In this document: piece by piece, positions 35,203-44,501 of the stretch | Layout of the letters: every line of letters begins with the position of its first letter | How positions within the stretch are numbered: position 1 is the stretch's first letter | DNA from: Solitalea longa | GTDB lineage: Bacteria; Bacteroidota; Bacteroidia; Sphingobacteriales; Sphingobacteriaceae | Assembly (NCBI RefSeq): GCF_002920915.1 | Contig: NZ_PQVF01000002.1 | Span: 375 to 64,374 of the forward strand | Length of the DNA stretch: 64,000 nt | Direction: 5' to 3' | The notes under the pieces: model-generated | What the model saw: the letters and a program-made list of their open reading frames with translations, nothing else | What the model was told of the DNA's origin: nothing | Databases searched by the model: none | Program-made: the position numbers and the translations under genes

Positions 35203-35829
35203 ATGATCATAAAATCAGCAGAGTTTGTTTGCAGCAACACTCAAATCAGTAAATTACCAGAGCCAACCCTTCCCGAATACGCCTTCATTGGCCGCTCTAA
35301 CGTAGGCAAGTCGTCGTTAATCAATATGATAACTTCGGTAAAAGGCTTGGCCAAAACCTCACAAACGCCGGGAAAAACTCAACTTATAAATCATTTTATC
35401 ATTAATAAAAATTGGTTTTTGGTTGACTTACCGGGATACGGTTTCGCACGTGTGTCGAAAAGCCTGGCTGAAAAATGGGAGAAATTCATCCGCCAATACC
35501 TTTCTAAAAGAGAGAACCTGCAATGTGTAATGGTATTGGTTGATTCGAGGTTGGAACCGCAGAAACTCGATTTACAATTTATAGATTCGCTGGGTGAAAT
35601 GGGGTTGCCTTTTGTGGTGGTATTTACCAAGTCCGACAAGCAATCAAAAGGAAAAACTGCAACCAATGTTCAGTTGTTCAAAAATGAACTGCTAAAAAAC
35701 TGGGAAGAATTGCCCGATATTTTCATTACTTCTTCTGAAGATAAAACCGGTCGCGATGAGCTGATTAGTTTTATTGATCAAATAAACCAGCAATTTGACC
35801 TGAACGATATTCAAAAACAAAACCAATAA
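35203..35829 (+). CDS. engB: Ribosome biogenesis GTPase YsxC/EngB
   Basis: Start is MIIKSAEFVC, the family's usual N-terminus; a TTG two codons earlier lies in the promoter box. The 208-residue GTPase has G1 GRSNVGKSS (30-38), G3 DLPG and G4 TKSD, and is needed for 50S subunit assembly. The MqnP-like gene starts 12 bp after the stop, in the same direction. Confidence 0.95.
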   Translation: MIIKSAEFVCSNTQISKLPEPTLPEYAFIGRSNVGKSSLINMITSVKGLAKTSQTPGKTQLINHFIINKNWFLVDLPGYGFARVSKSLAEKWEKFIRQYLSKRENLQCVMVLVDSRLEPQKLDLQFIDSLGEMGLPFVVVFTKSDKQSKGKTATNVQLFKNELLKNWEELPDIFITSSEDKTGRDELISFIDQINQQFDLNDIQKQNQ

Positions 35830-35841
35830 CCAAACCTTACA

Positions 35842-36696
35842 ATGAAGAATTACCTTTCGTTGATAAAATTCAGTCATACAATTTTTGCTATGCCATTTGC
35901 CATTATCGGTTTCGTTTTGGCAATTTCAGTAACCAATAGTGCCTTCGACCTTAAGAAATTTGCTTTGATGCTTGCCTGTATGGTGTTTGCCCGTAGTGCA
36001 GCGATGGCATTTAATCGATATATTGATAGGGAATTTGACTCCAAGAATCCTCGAACCAAAGTGCGTGAAATTCCGGCCGGGGTTATTAGTCCGAAAAGTG
36101 CATTAGCTTTTACAATTATTAATTGTATTGCCTTTATTGTAACCACCTACTTTATTAATACCATTTGCTTCTTTTTATCGCCGGTTGCTTTAATTGTAGT
36201 TTTAGGGTATAGTTACACCAAACGATTTACTTCATTTTGCCATTTGGTTTTAGGTTTAGGATTATCATTAGCTCCCATTGGTGCCTATCTGGTTGTAACC
36301 GGAGCATTTGCCGTATTGCCTATTTTATTTTCATTAGCTGTTATTACTTGGGTAAGTGGTTTTGATATTATCTACGCCCTGCAGGACGAAGATTTTGACC
36401 GCTCTCAGCAACTGCATTCAATCCCGGAATGGTTGGGAACAAAAGGAGCGTTAAACTTTTCATCAGCCTTACATGTTCTTTCAGCATTATTTGTAATTAC
36501 AGCTGGAGTGGTTGGCCACTTTGGAATATTTTATTGGATAGGTGTAATTGGCTACACTGGAATGCTTATTTATCAGCATTCAGTTGTAAAACCAACAGAC
36601 TTGAGCCGTGTAAACCTTGCTTTTATGACTGCCAATGGTATTGCAAGTGTTGGTTTTGCCATCTTTTTCTTAGCAGATACTTATATAAAATTGTAA
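35842..36696 (+). CDS. UbiA-family prenyltransferase (MqnP-like)
   Basis: A 284-residue, about eight-helix membrane prenyltransferase. The two Asp-rich motifs are NRYIDREFD (58-66) and LQDEDFDR in the second half, both needed for Mg-diphosphate binding. The LQDEDFDRS form is usual in MqnP, the futalosine-pathway enzyme, more than in MenA, so a menaquinone role through MqnP is inferred. Cotranscription with engB is likely. Confidence 0.88.
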   Translation: MKNYLSLIKFSHTIFAMPFAIIGFVLAISVTNSAFDLKKFALMLACMVFARSAAMAFNRYIDREFDSKNPRTKVREIPAGVISPKSALAFTIINCIAFIVTTYFINTICFFLSPVALIVVLGYSYTKRFTSFCHLVLGLGLSLAPIGAYLVVTGAFAVLPILFSLAVITWVSGFDIIYALQDEDFDRSQQLHSIPEWLGTKGALNFSSALHVLSALFVITAGVVGHFGIFYWIGVIGYTGMLIYQHSVVKPTDLSRVNLAFMTANGIASVGFAIFFLADTYIKL

Positions 36697-36775
36697 AAAT
36701 TGATTGATGGTTGAATTGTTAACACCATTATCAAAAAACATTTAGCAATTTAACAACAAGAACAATCTCTAACCC

Positions 36776-38473
36776 ATGTCAATGAAAAGAACCTTTCTTC
36801 CTCAAGCTTTCGAAATCACTTTTGAAAGCATAGAACCATTTTATAAACAACTTTTAGAACATCCTATTAACTCAGCTGTAGAACTTGAAAGATGGCTGCA
36901 TAACCGTAGTGAGTTAGAAGCGACTTTGGAAGAAGATTTTGCATGGCGCTATATAAAAATGACATGCGACACAACGGATGAAAAACTGCTTGCCGATTTC
37001 CAGTATTTCGCTACTGAAATTGAACCCAAGATCGCACCATTAACTAACGAGCTGAATCAAAAGTTCATCGAAAGTCCTTTTGTAAACGAACTCGATCAAG
37101 AAAAGTATTTTATCCTGATAAGAGGTATAAAAAAACAGTTGGAACTGTTCAGGGAAGAAAACATTCCCTTATTAAGCCAGCTTCAGCTTGAACAACAAAA
37201 GTTTGGTGCTATTTCCGGAGCTATGAGTGTTATCATTAATGAACAAGAATATACACTTGAACAAGCCGCCAATTTCTTAAAAGATACTGACCGTAATGTT
37301 CGTCAACAGGCTTATGAAAAAATAAGTTTCCGCCGCTTACAGGATAAGGATCAACTGAATGAACTTTACTCAACACTTTTAGATCTTCGTCAGCAGGTGG
37401 CTGAAAATGCAGGTTTCCCTAATTTCAGGGATTATGCGTTCGCCTCTTTAGGTCGTTTTGATTACACCCCTGAGGATTGCTTTGCTTTTCACGAAGCCAT
37501 TGAAAAAGAAGTGGTGCCTTTGTTAAAAATTCAGGCTGAAAAAAGAAAAGCTGCCCTTAATCTAAATGAGTTGAAACCTTGGGATACCGATGTTGATGTT
37601 ACGGGAAAACCAATGTTAAAGCCATTTAACAATGGACAAGAGTTGGTAGACAAGTCTATTATATGTTTCGATAAACTTCATCCTTATTTAGGCGAATGTT
37701 TAAGCACCATGAAGAGTAAAGGCTTGTTTGATGTTGAGTCACGCAAAGGAAAAGCGCCGGGAGGTTATAATTATCCATTAGCTGAAACCGGAATGCCTTT
37801 CATCTTTATGAACTCAGCTAATTCGATGCGGGATTTAAGCACAATGGTTCACGAAGGGGGGCATGCAGTGCATACTTTTATTTCTTCGGACTTAGAACTT
37901 AACGACTTTAAGCACTTAACTTCTGAAATTGCCGAACTGGCCTCCATGTCAATGGAATTGATATCAATGGATCACTGGGATGAGTTTTTTGACAATGAAG
38001 AAGATCTGATAAGGGCTAAAAAAGACCAATTGAAAGATGTGTTAAAAACATTGCCTTGGGTGGCAGTGATTGATGCTTTTCAACATTGGATCTATACACA
38101 TCCTAAACATACCCTTGATGAACGTAAGGAGGCTTGGTTAAGCATTTACGATCGTTTTGGTGGTGGCTTTGTTGACTGGACCAGTTATGAAGATACAAAA
38201 GCGAACTTATGGCAAAAACAACTGCATTTGTTCGAAGTTCCGTTTTATTATATCGAATACGCAATTGCCCAGTTAGGCGCTGTTGCAGTGTGGAGAAACT
38301 ATAAAATTAATCCTGAAAAAGGCTTGGATGACTATTTAAATGCTTTAAAACTAGGATACACCAAAACCATTGGAGAGATCTACAAAACTGCCGGCATTGA
38401 ATTCAATTTCTCAAAAGAATACGTTCACGAGCTTATGCAATTTGTAAAAGCTGAACTTGAAAAGTTGGGCTAA
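36776..38473 (+). CDS. M3 family oligoendopeptidase
   Basis: A 565-residue zinc peptidase of family M3 (PepF/oligopeptidase F-like). Zinc site HEGGH is at 359-363, and EIAELASM (about 383-390) holds the third ligand Glu. The C-terminal helix region has FYYIEYAIAQLGA, a family signature. It cuts short cytosolic peptides. An ATG two codons in is an equivalent start. Followed by a terminator. Confidence 0.94.
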   Translation: MSMKRTFLPQAFEITFESIEPFYKQLLEHPINSAVELERWLHNRSELEATLEEDFAWRYIKMTCDTTDEKLLADFQYFATEIEPKIAPLTNELNQKFIESPFVNELDQEKYFILIRGIKKQLELFREENIPLLSQLQLEQQKFGAISGAMSVIINEQEYTLEQAANFLKDTDRNVRQQAYEKISFRRLQDKDQLNELYSTLLDLRQQVAENAGFPNFRDYAFASLGRFDYTPEDCFAFHEAIEKEVVPLLKIQAEKRKAALNLNELKPWDTDVDVTGKPMLKPFNNGQELVDKSIICFDKLHPYLGECLSTMKSKGLFDVESRKGKAPGGYNYPLAETGMPFIFMNSANSMRDLSTMVHEGGHAVHTFISSDLELNDFKHLTSEIAELASMSMELISMDHWDEFFDNEEDLIRAKKDQLKDVLKTLPWVAVIDAFQHWIYTHPKHTLDERKEAWLSIYDRFGGGFVDWTSYEDTKANLWQKQLHLFEVPFYYIEYAIAQLGAVAVWRNYKINPEKGLDDYLNALKLGYTKTIGEIYKTAGIEFNFSKEYVHELMQFVKAELEKLG

Positions 38474-38493
38474 CAATTGTTTAACGTAATTAG

Positions 38494-38527
38494 AAAAACG
38501 GAATGGGTTAAACCTGTTCCGTTTTTT
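38494..38527 (+). terminator. Intrinsic terminator after the M3 peptidase gene
   Basis: AAAAACGGAA (38494-38503) pairs with TTCCGTTTTT (38517-38526), and inner GGTT with AACC, followed by more T. Confidence 0.88.
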
Positions 38528-38675
38528 TGTTTCTACTTTACAATGTTATCTACTGTTTCAATAATTACATCCCCTAACAAATTCATTTATAAGCAATCAG
38601 CTCAATGGCATTTTACGCCTAACCTTATTTTTACAATAATTTTATTTTCAAAGTAGAAAATTATGGTTTACCAAA

Positions 38676-39293
38676 TTAGTTCAACTCCACTTTTTGTTTT
38701 TTGAATACCACAAAACTCCATGTTAAAGAGGCTGAGATCATCCCAACTAAGCTCCCAACATAGATATCTAAAGGAAAATGCTGCCCTAAATAAATTCTCG
38801 AATAAGCTATTAATACAGCCATAATAAAAAACCAAGGACTTAGTCGCTTATCATTAAAAGTAAACGCCAAAACAGCGGCCATTGCAAAAGCTGCCGTTGA
38901 ATGCCCTGAAGGGAAACTGTGATTTGGCAGCAAAACCACTCCTTCAATAGTTCTAATCATTGATTCATTCTTAAAGTATACCCACGGACGTGGGGCATCA
39001 ACCCAAATCTTTAACGAATGTGTAATTATTGTTGAAGAAATCATGGCAATTGTTGCCTTTATACCCTCTCTCCAATTTCTAAATAACAATAAAATCAATA
39101 TAATCGTAACTCCGATAGTACTAACCAGTTCGGTAATTAATCTAAAAAAGAGATCGGCAAAGCCTCCTAAATTTTTATGCAATAAGATGAAGAGGAGATC
39201 ACTGCCACAAACAATTATTAAAAGGCCGACAACTATTACCCAAATAGAAAATAGCAGAAAATACGTTTTGTGTTGATTATAAAGTTTAAACAT
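38676..39293 (-). CDS. PAP2-family membrane phosphatase
   Basis: A 205-residue protein with about six membrane helices and the three PAP2 motifs: KIWVDAPRPW, PSGHSTAAF and SRIYLGQHFPLDIYVG, with the catalytic His in the last two. It may act on undecaprenyl pyrophosphate or lipid phosphates. Single gene, divergent from the permease gene. Confidence 0.9.
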   Translation of the reverse strand: MFKLYNQHKTYFLLFSIWVIVVGLLIIVCGSDLLFILLHKNLGGFADLFFRLITELVSTIGVTIILILLLFRNWREGIKATIAMISSTIITHSLKIWVDAPRPWVYFKNESMIRTIEGVVLLPNHSFPSGHSTAAFAMAAVLAFTFNDKRLSPWFFIMAVLIAYSRIYLGQHFPLDIYVGSLVGMISASLTWSFVVFKKQKVELN

Positions 39294-39366
39294 GAATAAC
39301 GTTATTGTTTTAAAAGTAAATTATCCAAAGCTACTCCTTCTCTTAAATAATTATGAATATGAGGCA

Positions 39367-39389
39367 ATAATGGCCACAATAGCCATTAT
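39367..39389. repeat. 8-bp inverted repeat in the PAP2-permease divergent region
   Basis: ATAATGGC (39367-39374) and GCCATTAT (39382-39389) are perfect inverted copies with a 7-base centre, about 77 bp upstream of the permease start. It could be an operator for either divergent gene. Confidence 0.4.
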
Positions 39390-39465
39390 ACGCAATTTAA
39401 TTAACTGAATGTTCAATAAACTTTTTATCTTTCAATCTTTAATTCAGCCAATCAATATAATAACT

Positions 39466-41424
39466 ATGTGGAAAGATCTCTTTAGAAAGAAATCAGTTGA
39501 TGTCATTTTAAAAGAAGCCGAAATGGGACTTAGTGATGACACGCATGGAGACCATTCCTTGCACCGCACTTTAACGGTGAGAGATTTAACTTCATTCGGC
39601 ATTGCGGCCATTGTAGGTGCCGGTATATTCAGCACCATCGGAAAAGCATCATTTGACGGAGGACCTGCCGTAATCTTTCTTTTTATTTTTACCGCTATCG
39701 CCTGCGGTTTTGCAGCTTTTGCCTATGCCGAATTTGCCTCAATGGTACCGGTTTCGGGTAGTGCTTACACTTATTCCTATGTTGCTTTTGGCGAATTAAT
39801 GGCCTGGATTATTGGCTGGGCCCTTATTATGGAATATGCCATTGGTAATATTACCGTTGCCATTTCATGGTCTGATTATTTCACCGGTTTTCTGCAACAC
39901 ATAAAAATTAAAGCATTAAATATTGATGGCATTCATATTCCAGACTGGATGTCGACCGATTATTTGACCATTTCGCAAGGTTACAAAAGCGCTGCGGCTT
40001 TACTTCAAAGTGGAAAATCATTTGATAACCTCGACCCACAGCTTCAAATGGCCTATAACGCCTGGAATGCAGCGCCTCAAATTGGAGGTCTTCATTTAAT
40101 TCTTGATGTACCTGCACTGATCATTATCATCCTGATCACATGGCTGGTATACCGTGGAATGAAAGAATCAAGAAATGCAGGAAATGCCATGGTGGTTGTT
40201 AAACTGGCCATTATTCTTTTGGTATTAGCGGTAGGTATTTTTTATATCGATACAAATAACTGGAATCCTTTTGCGCCCAATGGAGTTTCAGGCGTCTTAA
40301 AAGGAGTTTCTGCCGTGTTTTTTGCATATATCGGTTTTGATGCAATTTCAACAACCGCCGAAGAATGTAAAAATCCACAAAGGGACTTGCCGAGAGGCAT
40401 GATGTGGGCTATTATTATTTGTACTGTTTTATACATTGCCATAGCATTGGTATTAACCGGAATGGTGACCTACAAATCATTAAATGTTGGCGATCCCCTG
40501 GCCTTTGTTTTCGGCAAACTCGATTTGCAATGGTTATCAGTAGTTATCGCAATTAGTGCTGTTGTAGCCATGGCAAGTGTTTTATTGGTTTTCCAAATGG
40601 GCCAACCCCGCATTTGGATGAGTATGAGCCGCGATGGATTGATGCCTAAAAAGTTCTCCAATATTCACCCTAAATATAAAACACCAAGTTTTGCAACAAT
40701 TGTTACCGGTTTTGTGGTAGCTGTACCTGCCCTATTCATGAACCTTACCATTGTAACTGACTTATGTAGCATTGGTACATTGTTCGCTTTTGTTTTGGTG
40801 TGCGCTGGAGTTTTAAAACTTCAGAATACGCCAAATGCCCCTCAAGGTAAATTCAAAACACCTTATATCAACTCACGATATATAATGCCGGTGATTTTGA
40901 TTGGAGCACTTTCTTTTGCGTTTACAATGAGAAAGGCCGAAACTATGTCGTTTTTAACAAATGAACCGCAACTGAACACTCCAACAACCTTTGTCACTTC
41001 ATTAAATACCGAAGAGTTGACGACAGTTAAAGAACTTGCAGCTTCAAAAGGCCATACAAGCGATGATACCGAGGCTTTTTTAAGCAGTTTGAGTAGTACT
41101 GATTATAAAGCTTTTGTTGACGAAGTAAAGGTGCCTTATGAACAGAAGTACGAGAGTGGATGGTCATTATTTAAGCATAAAATTCCTTTTTGGATTTTCT
41201 TACTGATCACTGTTTATCTTGTTTATCTGTGTGTCCAAAAAGCACTTTCCTTAATACCTGTACTCGGTTTTCTGAGCTGCCTTTACATGATGAGTGAGTT
41301 GGGTCTTACTAATTGGGTTGGTTTCGGAATTTGGCTATTGATAGGTTTGGTTATTTATTTCACCTACGGAAGAAAGAATAGCCGATTGGCAAGAGAATCT
41401 TCCTCGGAAGTTTCAATGAGCTAG
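39466..41424 (+). CDS. APC-family amino acid permease with extra soluble segments
   Basis: A 652-residue transporter of the APC/CAT type; start at MWKDLFRKK is preferred to a longer frame. The helix 1 motif TSFGIAAIVGAGIFSTIG and helix 6 motif FFAYIGFDAISTTAEECKNPQRDLP are as in cationic amino acid transporters. Compared with usual CATs there are two long loops: about residues 140-205 (TGFLQHIKIK to QIGGLHLIL) and about 510-590 (TMRKAETMSF to KHKIPFW) with charged helical sequence. Substrate is likely an amino acid; which is unknown. Confidence 0.88.
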   Translation: MWKDLFRKKSVDVILKEAEMGLSDDTHGDHSLHRTLTVRDLTSFGIAAIVGAGIFSTIGKASFDGGPAVIFLFIFTAIACGFAAFAYAEFASMVPVSGSAYTYSYVAFGELMAWIIGWALIMEYAIGNITVAISWSDYFTGFLQHIKIKALNIDGIHIPDWMSTDYLTISQGYKSAAALLQSGKSFDNLDPQLQMAYNAWNAAPQIGGLHLILDVPALIIIILITWLVYRGMKESRNAGNAMVVVKLAIILLVLAVGIFYIDTNNWNPFAPNGVSGVLKGVSAVFFAYIGFDAISTTAEECKNPQRDLPRGMMWAIIICTVLYIAIALVLTGMVTYKSLNVGDPLAFVFGKLDLQWLSVVIAISAVVAMASVLLVFQMGQPRIWMSMSRDGLMPKKFSNIHPKYKTPSFATIVTGFVVAVPALFMNLTIVTDLCSIGTLFAFVLVCAGVLKLQNTPNAPQGKFKTPYINSRYIMPVILIGALSFAFTMRKAETMSFLTNEPQLNTPTTFVTSLNTEELTTVKELAASKGHTSDDTEAFLSSLSSTDYKAFVDEVKVPYEQKYESGWSLFKHKIPFWIFLLITVYLVYLCVQKALSLIPVLGFLSCLYMMSELGLTNWVGFGIWLLIGLVIYFTYGRKNSRLARESSSEVSMS

Positions 41425-41445
41425 AATTAACGACTTTTTGATAAT

Positions 41446-41480
41446 AAAAGAGCTCGGCTGTATAACAGTCGAGCTCTTTT
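41446..41480. terminator. Bidirectional terminator between permease and Kup genes
   Basis: AAAAGAGCTCG (41446-41456) pairs with CGAGCTCTTTT (41470-41480), with a CTG/CAG extension inside; ends both convergent transcripts. Confidence 0.9.
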
Positions 41481-41505
41481 GCTATCAGAAAATGTATATT
41501 AACTA

Positions 41506-43518
41506 TTAAATAGTTTGATGATGGGTAGCTTGAAAATGAAGATCTACACCGTTACCGCTATCATAATTCACCCTTTTTATTTCAACATTTTCGGTTGTAG
41601 CAAGAACTAGAGGAACTTTTTCTACGGTCACAGAACTCATATCAAGTCCAAAACCTTTTTCTTCCGACAAGCTTAACTTTTTAAGGATAAAATAATAATA
41701 CATAGTAATACGCTCTACAAATGGCAATGCGCGTGGATCAGAAAGAATCTTTTCCAAAACCACGAATCTAAAGTCACCAACCAAATTATGCTTACGTAGC
41801 GACCTGTATTGGCTGGTAATGTTTACCTCCTTACGTTTAACCATATCTTCAACAACCTTACGGAAAAGAATGTTAATACGTTGTCCTTCGCGGAAACCTA
41901 AACGGAAGTCGATACGATAAAGCACTCCCGGCACCATTTCCATTACCCTATACTCCTTTTTATAAGGTTCATCCAGCACATCAACGTGAACCAACCAATA
42001 AACATCGGCACGTTTTGGTTGTTTCTGAAGAATTGAATAAATGATCTTCGATTCAATCTCTGAATCAAAATTAGCACTGGTCAGGTAAACCAATTGAGAA
42101 GAGTACTTACTCACTGATTCATCTTTACTCAAGTCCTCTATAATTTCAAAGTAATCTTCAATTTCAACAAACTTAACATAGCGATTTTTGATTTTGCGGG
42201 CTTTAAACCAGGTCCACATCACTGAGAAAATCAAGCTTCCCAAGATAACCGTAAAATAACCGCCTTCCATAAACTTAGAAGCGTTACCCACTAAAAATGC
42301 CCCTTCCACAACTATATACATGCCCACAAACAGAACTACTATTGGCAGTGCAACTTTCTTTTTAAGCAAGAATACACACATTAAAATGGTAGTCATTAAC
42401 ATGGCAATTGTAATTGATAACCCGTAAGCAGCTTCCATCTTTCCTGATTCTTCGAAATGAAGTACTACGAAACAACATCCTGCCCATAACAACCAGTTAA
42501 CGCTTGGCACGTATAATTGTCCTTTAGATTCTGAAGGATAATTAATACGAACCTTTGGCCATAAATTCATTCTTACAGCCTCACTAATTAACGTAAATGA
42601 ACCACTGATTAAGGCTTGACTGGCTACTATAGCAGCAGCAGTGGCAAGGGCTATTCCAAACAACCTGAATTGATCAGGCATCATTCCATAGAAGGGATTT
42701 TCATCAACGATTTTACCCAAATTCGTTTTTAGCAACCACGCACCTTGACCCAAATAATTAAGGATCAACATAACTTTAACATAACTCCAGCTTACCCTGA
42801 TATTATGCTTACCACAGTGACCCAAATCAGAATAAAGGGCTTCGGCCCCCGTAGTACAAAGAAATACTGCTCCCAGAATTAAAAAGCCTTGCGCATTGCC
42901 ATTGATCGAATACTCAAACAATATTTTATAAGCCCAGTATGGATTCAATGCTTTCAAAACCATTGGGTTATGCACTAGCTGCATCACACCCAAAACACCC
43001 AGCGTAGAGAACCACACAAACATTATTGGGCCAAAAGCCTTTCCTACGATGTTTGTTCCAAACTGCTGAATGAAAAACAAAATGGTAATAATGATCAGCA
43101 CCACGGGTATAACAGGCACATGTTCTAAACCGTTCACCAGCTTTAATCCTTCAATTGCCGAAGTAACAGTAATTGGCGGCGTAATGATCCCATCTGCCAA
43201 TAAGGCACAACCTCCGATCATTGCCGGAATGACCAACCATCTGGCTTTCCGTCGAACTAATGAGAAAAGAGAGAAAATACCACCCTCACCTTTGTTATCC
43301 GCTTGCAGCGTAACAATTACATATTTTAATGTCGTTTGAAGCGTTAAAGTCCAGAAAACACAGGAAATACCACCTAAAACCAAGGCTTCCTCAACAGGTC
43401 TTCCGGAAATAATAGCTTTAAAAACATAGAGAGGCGATGTACCTATATCGCCATAAATGATACCAAGGCTGATTAACAAACCAGCGGCACTCAATCGGTT
43501 AAGTTTATGACTGCTCAA
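41506..43518 (-). CDS. kup: Kup-type potassium transporter
   Basis: A roughly 670-residue KUP/HAK potassium uptake protein with 12 membrane helices and a cytosolic C-terminal domain. The N-terminal signature GIIYGDIGTSPLYVFKA is clear, followed by GGISCVFWTLTLQTTLKYV. The longest frame starts with a TTG at 43545 that is also the end of a perfect TATATTTG promoter box, so that start is impossible for that promoter. No Met follows for over 40 residues, so I choose the TTG at 43518, giving MSSHKLNRLS. The start remains uncertain. Confidence 0.93.
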   Translation of the reverse strand: MSSHKLNRLSAAGLLISLGIIYGDIGTSPLYVFKAIISGRPVEEALVLGGISCVFWTLTLQTTLKYVIVTLQADNKGEGGIFSLFSLVRRKARWLVIPAMIGGCALLADGIITPPITVTSAIEGLKLVNGLEHVPVIPVVLIIITILFFIQQFGTNIVGKAFGPIMFVWFSTLGVLGVMQLVHNPMVLKALNPYWAYKILFEYSINGNAQGFLILGAVFLCTTGAEALYSDLGHCGKHNIRVSWSYVKVMLILNYLGQGAWLLKTNLGKIVDENPFYGMMPDQFRLFGIALATAAAIVASQALISGSFTLISEAVRMNLWPKVRINYPSESKGQLYVPSVNWLLWAGCCFVVLHFEESGKMEAAYGLSITIAMLMTTILMCVFLLKKKVALPIVVLFVGMYIVVEGAFLVGNASKFMEGGYFTVILGSLIFSVMWTWFKARKIKNRYVKFVEIEDYFEIIEDLSKDESVSKYSSQLVYLTSANFDSEIESKIIYSILQKQPKRADVYWLVHVDVLDEPYKKEYRVMEMVPGVLYRIDFRLGFREGQRINILFRKVVEDMVKRKEVNITSQYRSLRKHNLVGDFRFVVLEKILSDPRALPFVERITMYYYFILKKLSLSEEKGFGLDMSSVTVEKVPLVLATTENVEIKRVNYDSGNGVDLHFQATHHQTI

Positions 43519-43542
43519 TTTTGAATAAGAAAGATATGTGTG

Positions 43543-43550
43543 CAAATATA
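43543..43550 (-). promoter_or_regulatory. TAnnTTTG promoter box for kup
   Basis: Read on the minus strand the bases are TATATTTG, a perfect -7 element. It leaves a short leader before the TTG start at 43518. Confidence 0.6.
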
Positions 43551-43708
43551 CTTTTTGACACTAAATCGGACAATTTAATCACCGACCATTTTTTGGATTA
43601 AAAATTGTATCAATTATTTTATAAAAATAGATTAAACGTTATCAACTTTTAGAAGTTTAATTATTAAATTTATTACAATCTACATGCTCTCTGAATTCAT
43701 TATAATCC

Positions 43709-43716
43709 TATATTTG
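43709..43716 (+). promoter_or_regulatory. TAnnTTTG promoter box for the T9SS substrate gene
   Basis: TATATTTG ends 11 bases before the ATG at 43728, giving a very short leader. Confidence 0.55.
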
Positions 43717-43727
43717 TAGCGAATGCG

Positions 43728-44300
43728 ATGAAATATATTTACAAGAAACATACTATTCTACTAATGCTGGCCCTTTCGGCCTCTATAGCTGCTATTGCTG
43801 GTGGCGTTAACGGCATTAGACTAGGAAACGGAGGTGTAGAAACTCTTTCTGATTCCCTAAGTTCTTTCAGTAAATCCGTTATTTCGGAGAAAAAAGGAAA
43901 CTTTGTTTTAAAGAACACTGTTAACACTTCATTCACGATTTCGAAGCTTTTATATAATGCGAAAACAATTTTGAACCCGGTGACAACTATCCCTGGTCGT
44001 TCAATTATGTTTGCCAGTACACAAGATGACACCAAAAACATTAGTGATGTAAAAGTTTATCCTAATCCGGTAAATGATGAGTTTACGGTTAGTTACAACC
44101 TTAAGAAAGACAATACGGTAACCATAAAACTGATGGACTTGTTGGGCAATGAGATTTCAACCCTTGTTTCACAGCAACAAACCTCAGCAGGAACCCAGGA
44201 GATAAAATTCAATGTTAGAAACTCACTTCAAAAAGGATTTTATTTTGTACGGGTAACGGTTGGCAATGAGTCTGTTTCTAAACGAATCTCGATTTTATAA
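43728..44300 (+). CDS. Small T9SS type A sorting-domain protein
   Basis: A 190-residue secreted protein. A signal peptide ends about residue 25; residues 26-104 are low-complexity and Ser/Thr/Asn-rich with no known domain; residues 105-190 are a type A C-terminal sorting domain (VKVYPNPVNDEFTVSY, VTIKLMDLLGNEISTL, GFYFVRVTVGNESVSKRI). It should be exported by the type IX system and attached to the surface or released. The cargo part is unusually small; it may be a surface coat or filament piece. Strong T9SS-substrate call, function unknown. Confidence 0.88.
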   Translation: MKYIYKKHTILLMLALSASIAAIAGGVNGIRLGNGGVETLSDSLSSFSKSVISEKKGNFVLKNTVNTSFTISKLLYNAKTILNPVTTIPGRSIMFASTQDDTKNISDVKVYPNPVNDEFTVSYNLKKDNTVTIKLMDLLGNEISTLVSQQQTSAGTQEIKFNVRNSLQKGFYFVRVTVGNESVSKRISIL

Positions 44301-44328
44301 TTGATCTTGAACACTAAGAAATAATTGA

Positions 44329-44356
44329 AACCTTGCCTTCCGGCGAGGTTTTTTTG
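44329..44356 (+). terminator. Intrinsic terminator after the T9SS substrate gene
   Basis: AACCTTGCC (44329-44337) and GGCGAGGTT (44342-44350) form a stem with one G-T pair, followed by TTTTTT. Confidence 0.88.
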
Positions 44357-44501
44357 TTTAGTAAAGTCGGCCACTCTTCCAAATTATTTTAGATTAAATT
44401 ACTCTAAATACATTTTTATGAGGGATATTCGCATCAAAAACAGTTTAAAGAAGATTGAAGGCCGAAACTGTTTTTTTCAAATTTTTAATCCTGAAATACA
44501 C

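Noticed and set aside
39409-39465. A longer start for the APC permease
   Set aside because: The extra 19 residues show no conserved feature; the internal ATG gives a normal N-terminus.
44325-44501. An N-terminal extension of the FAH-fold protein
   Set aside because: It starts inside the preceding terminator and does not resemble the family; the family begins at MKIIAIGRNY.
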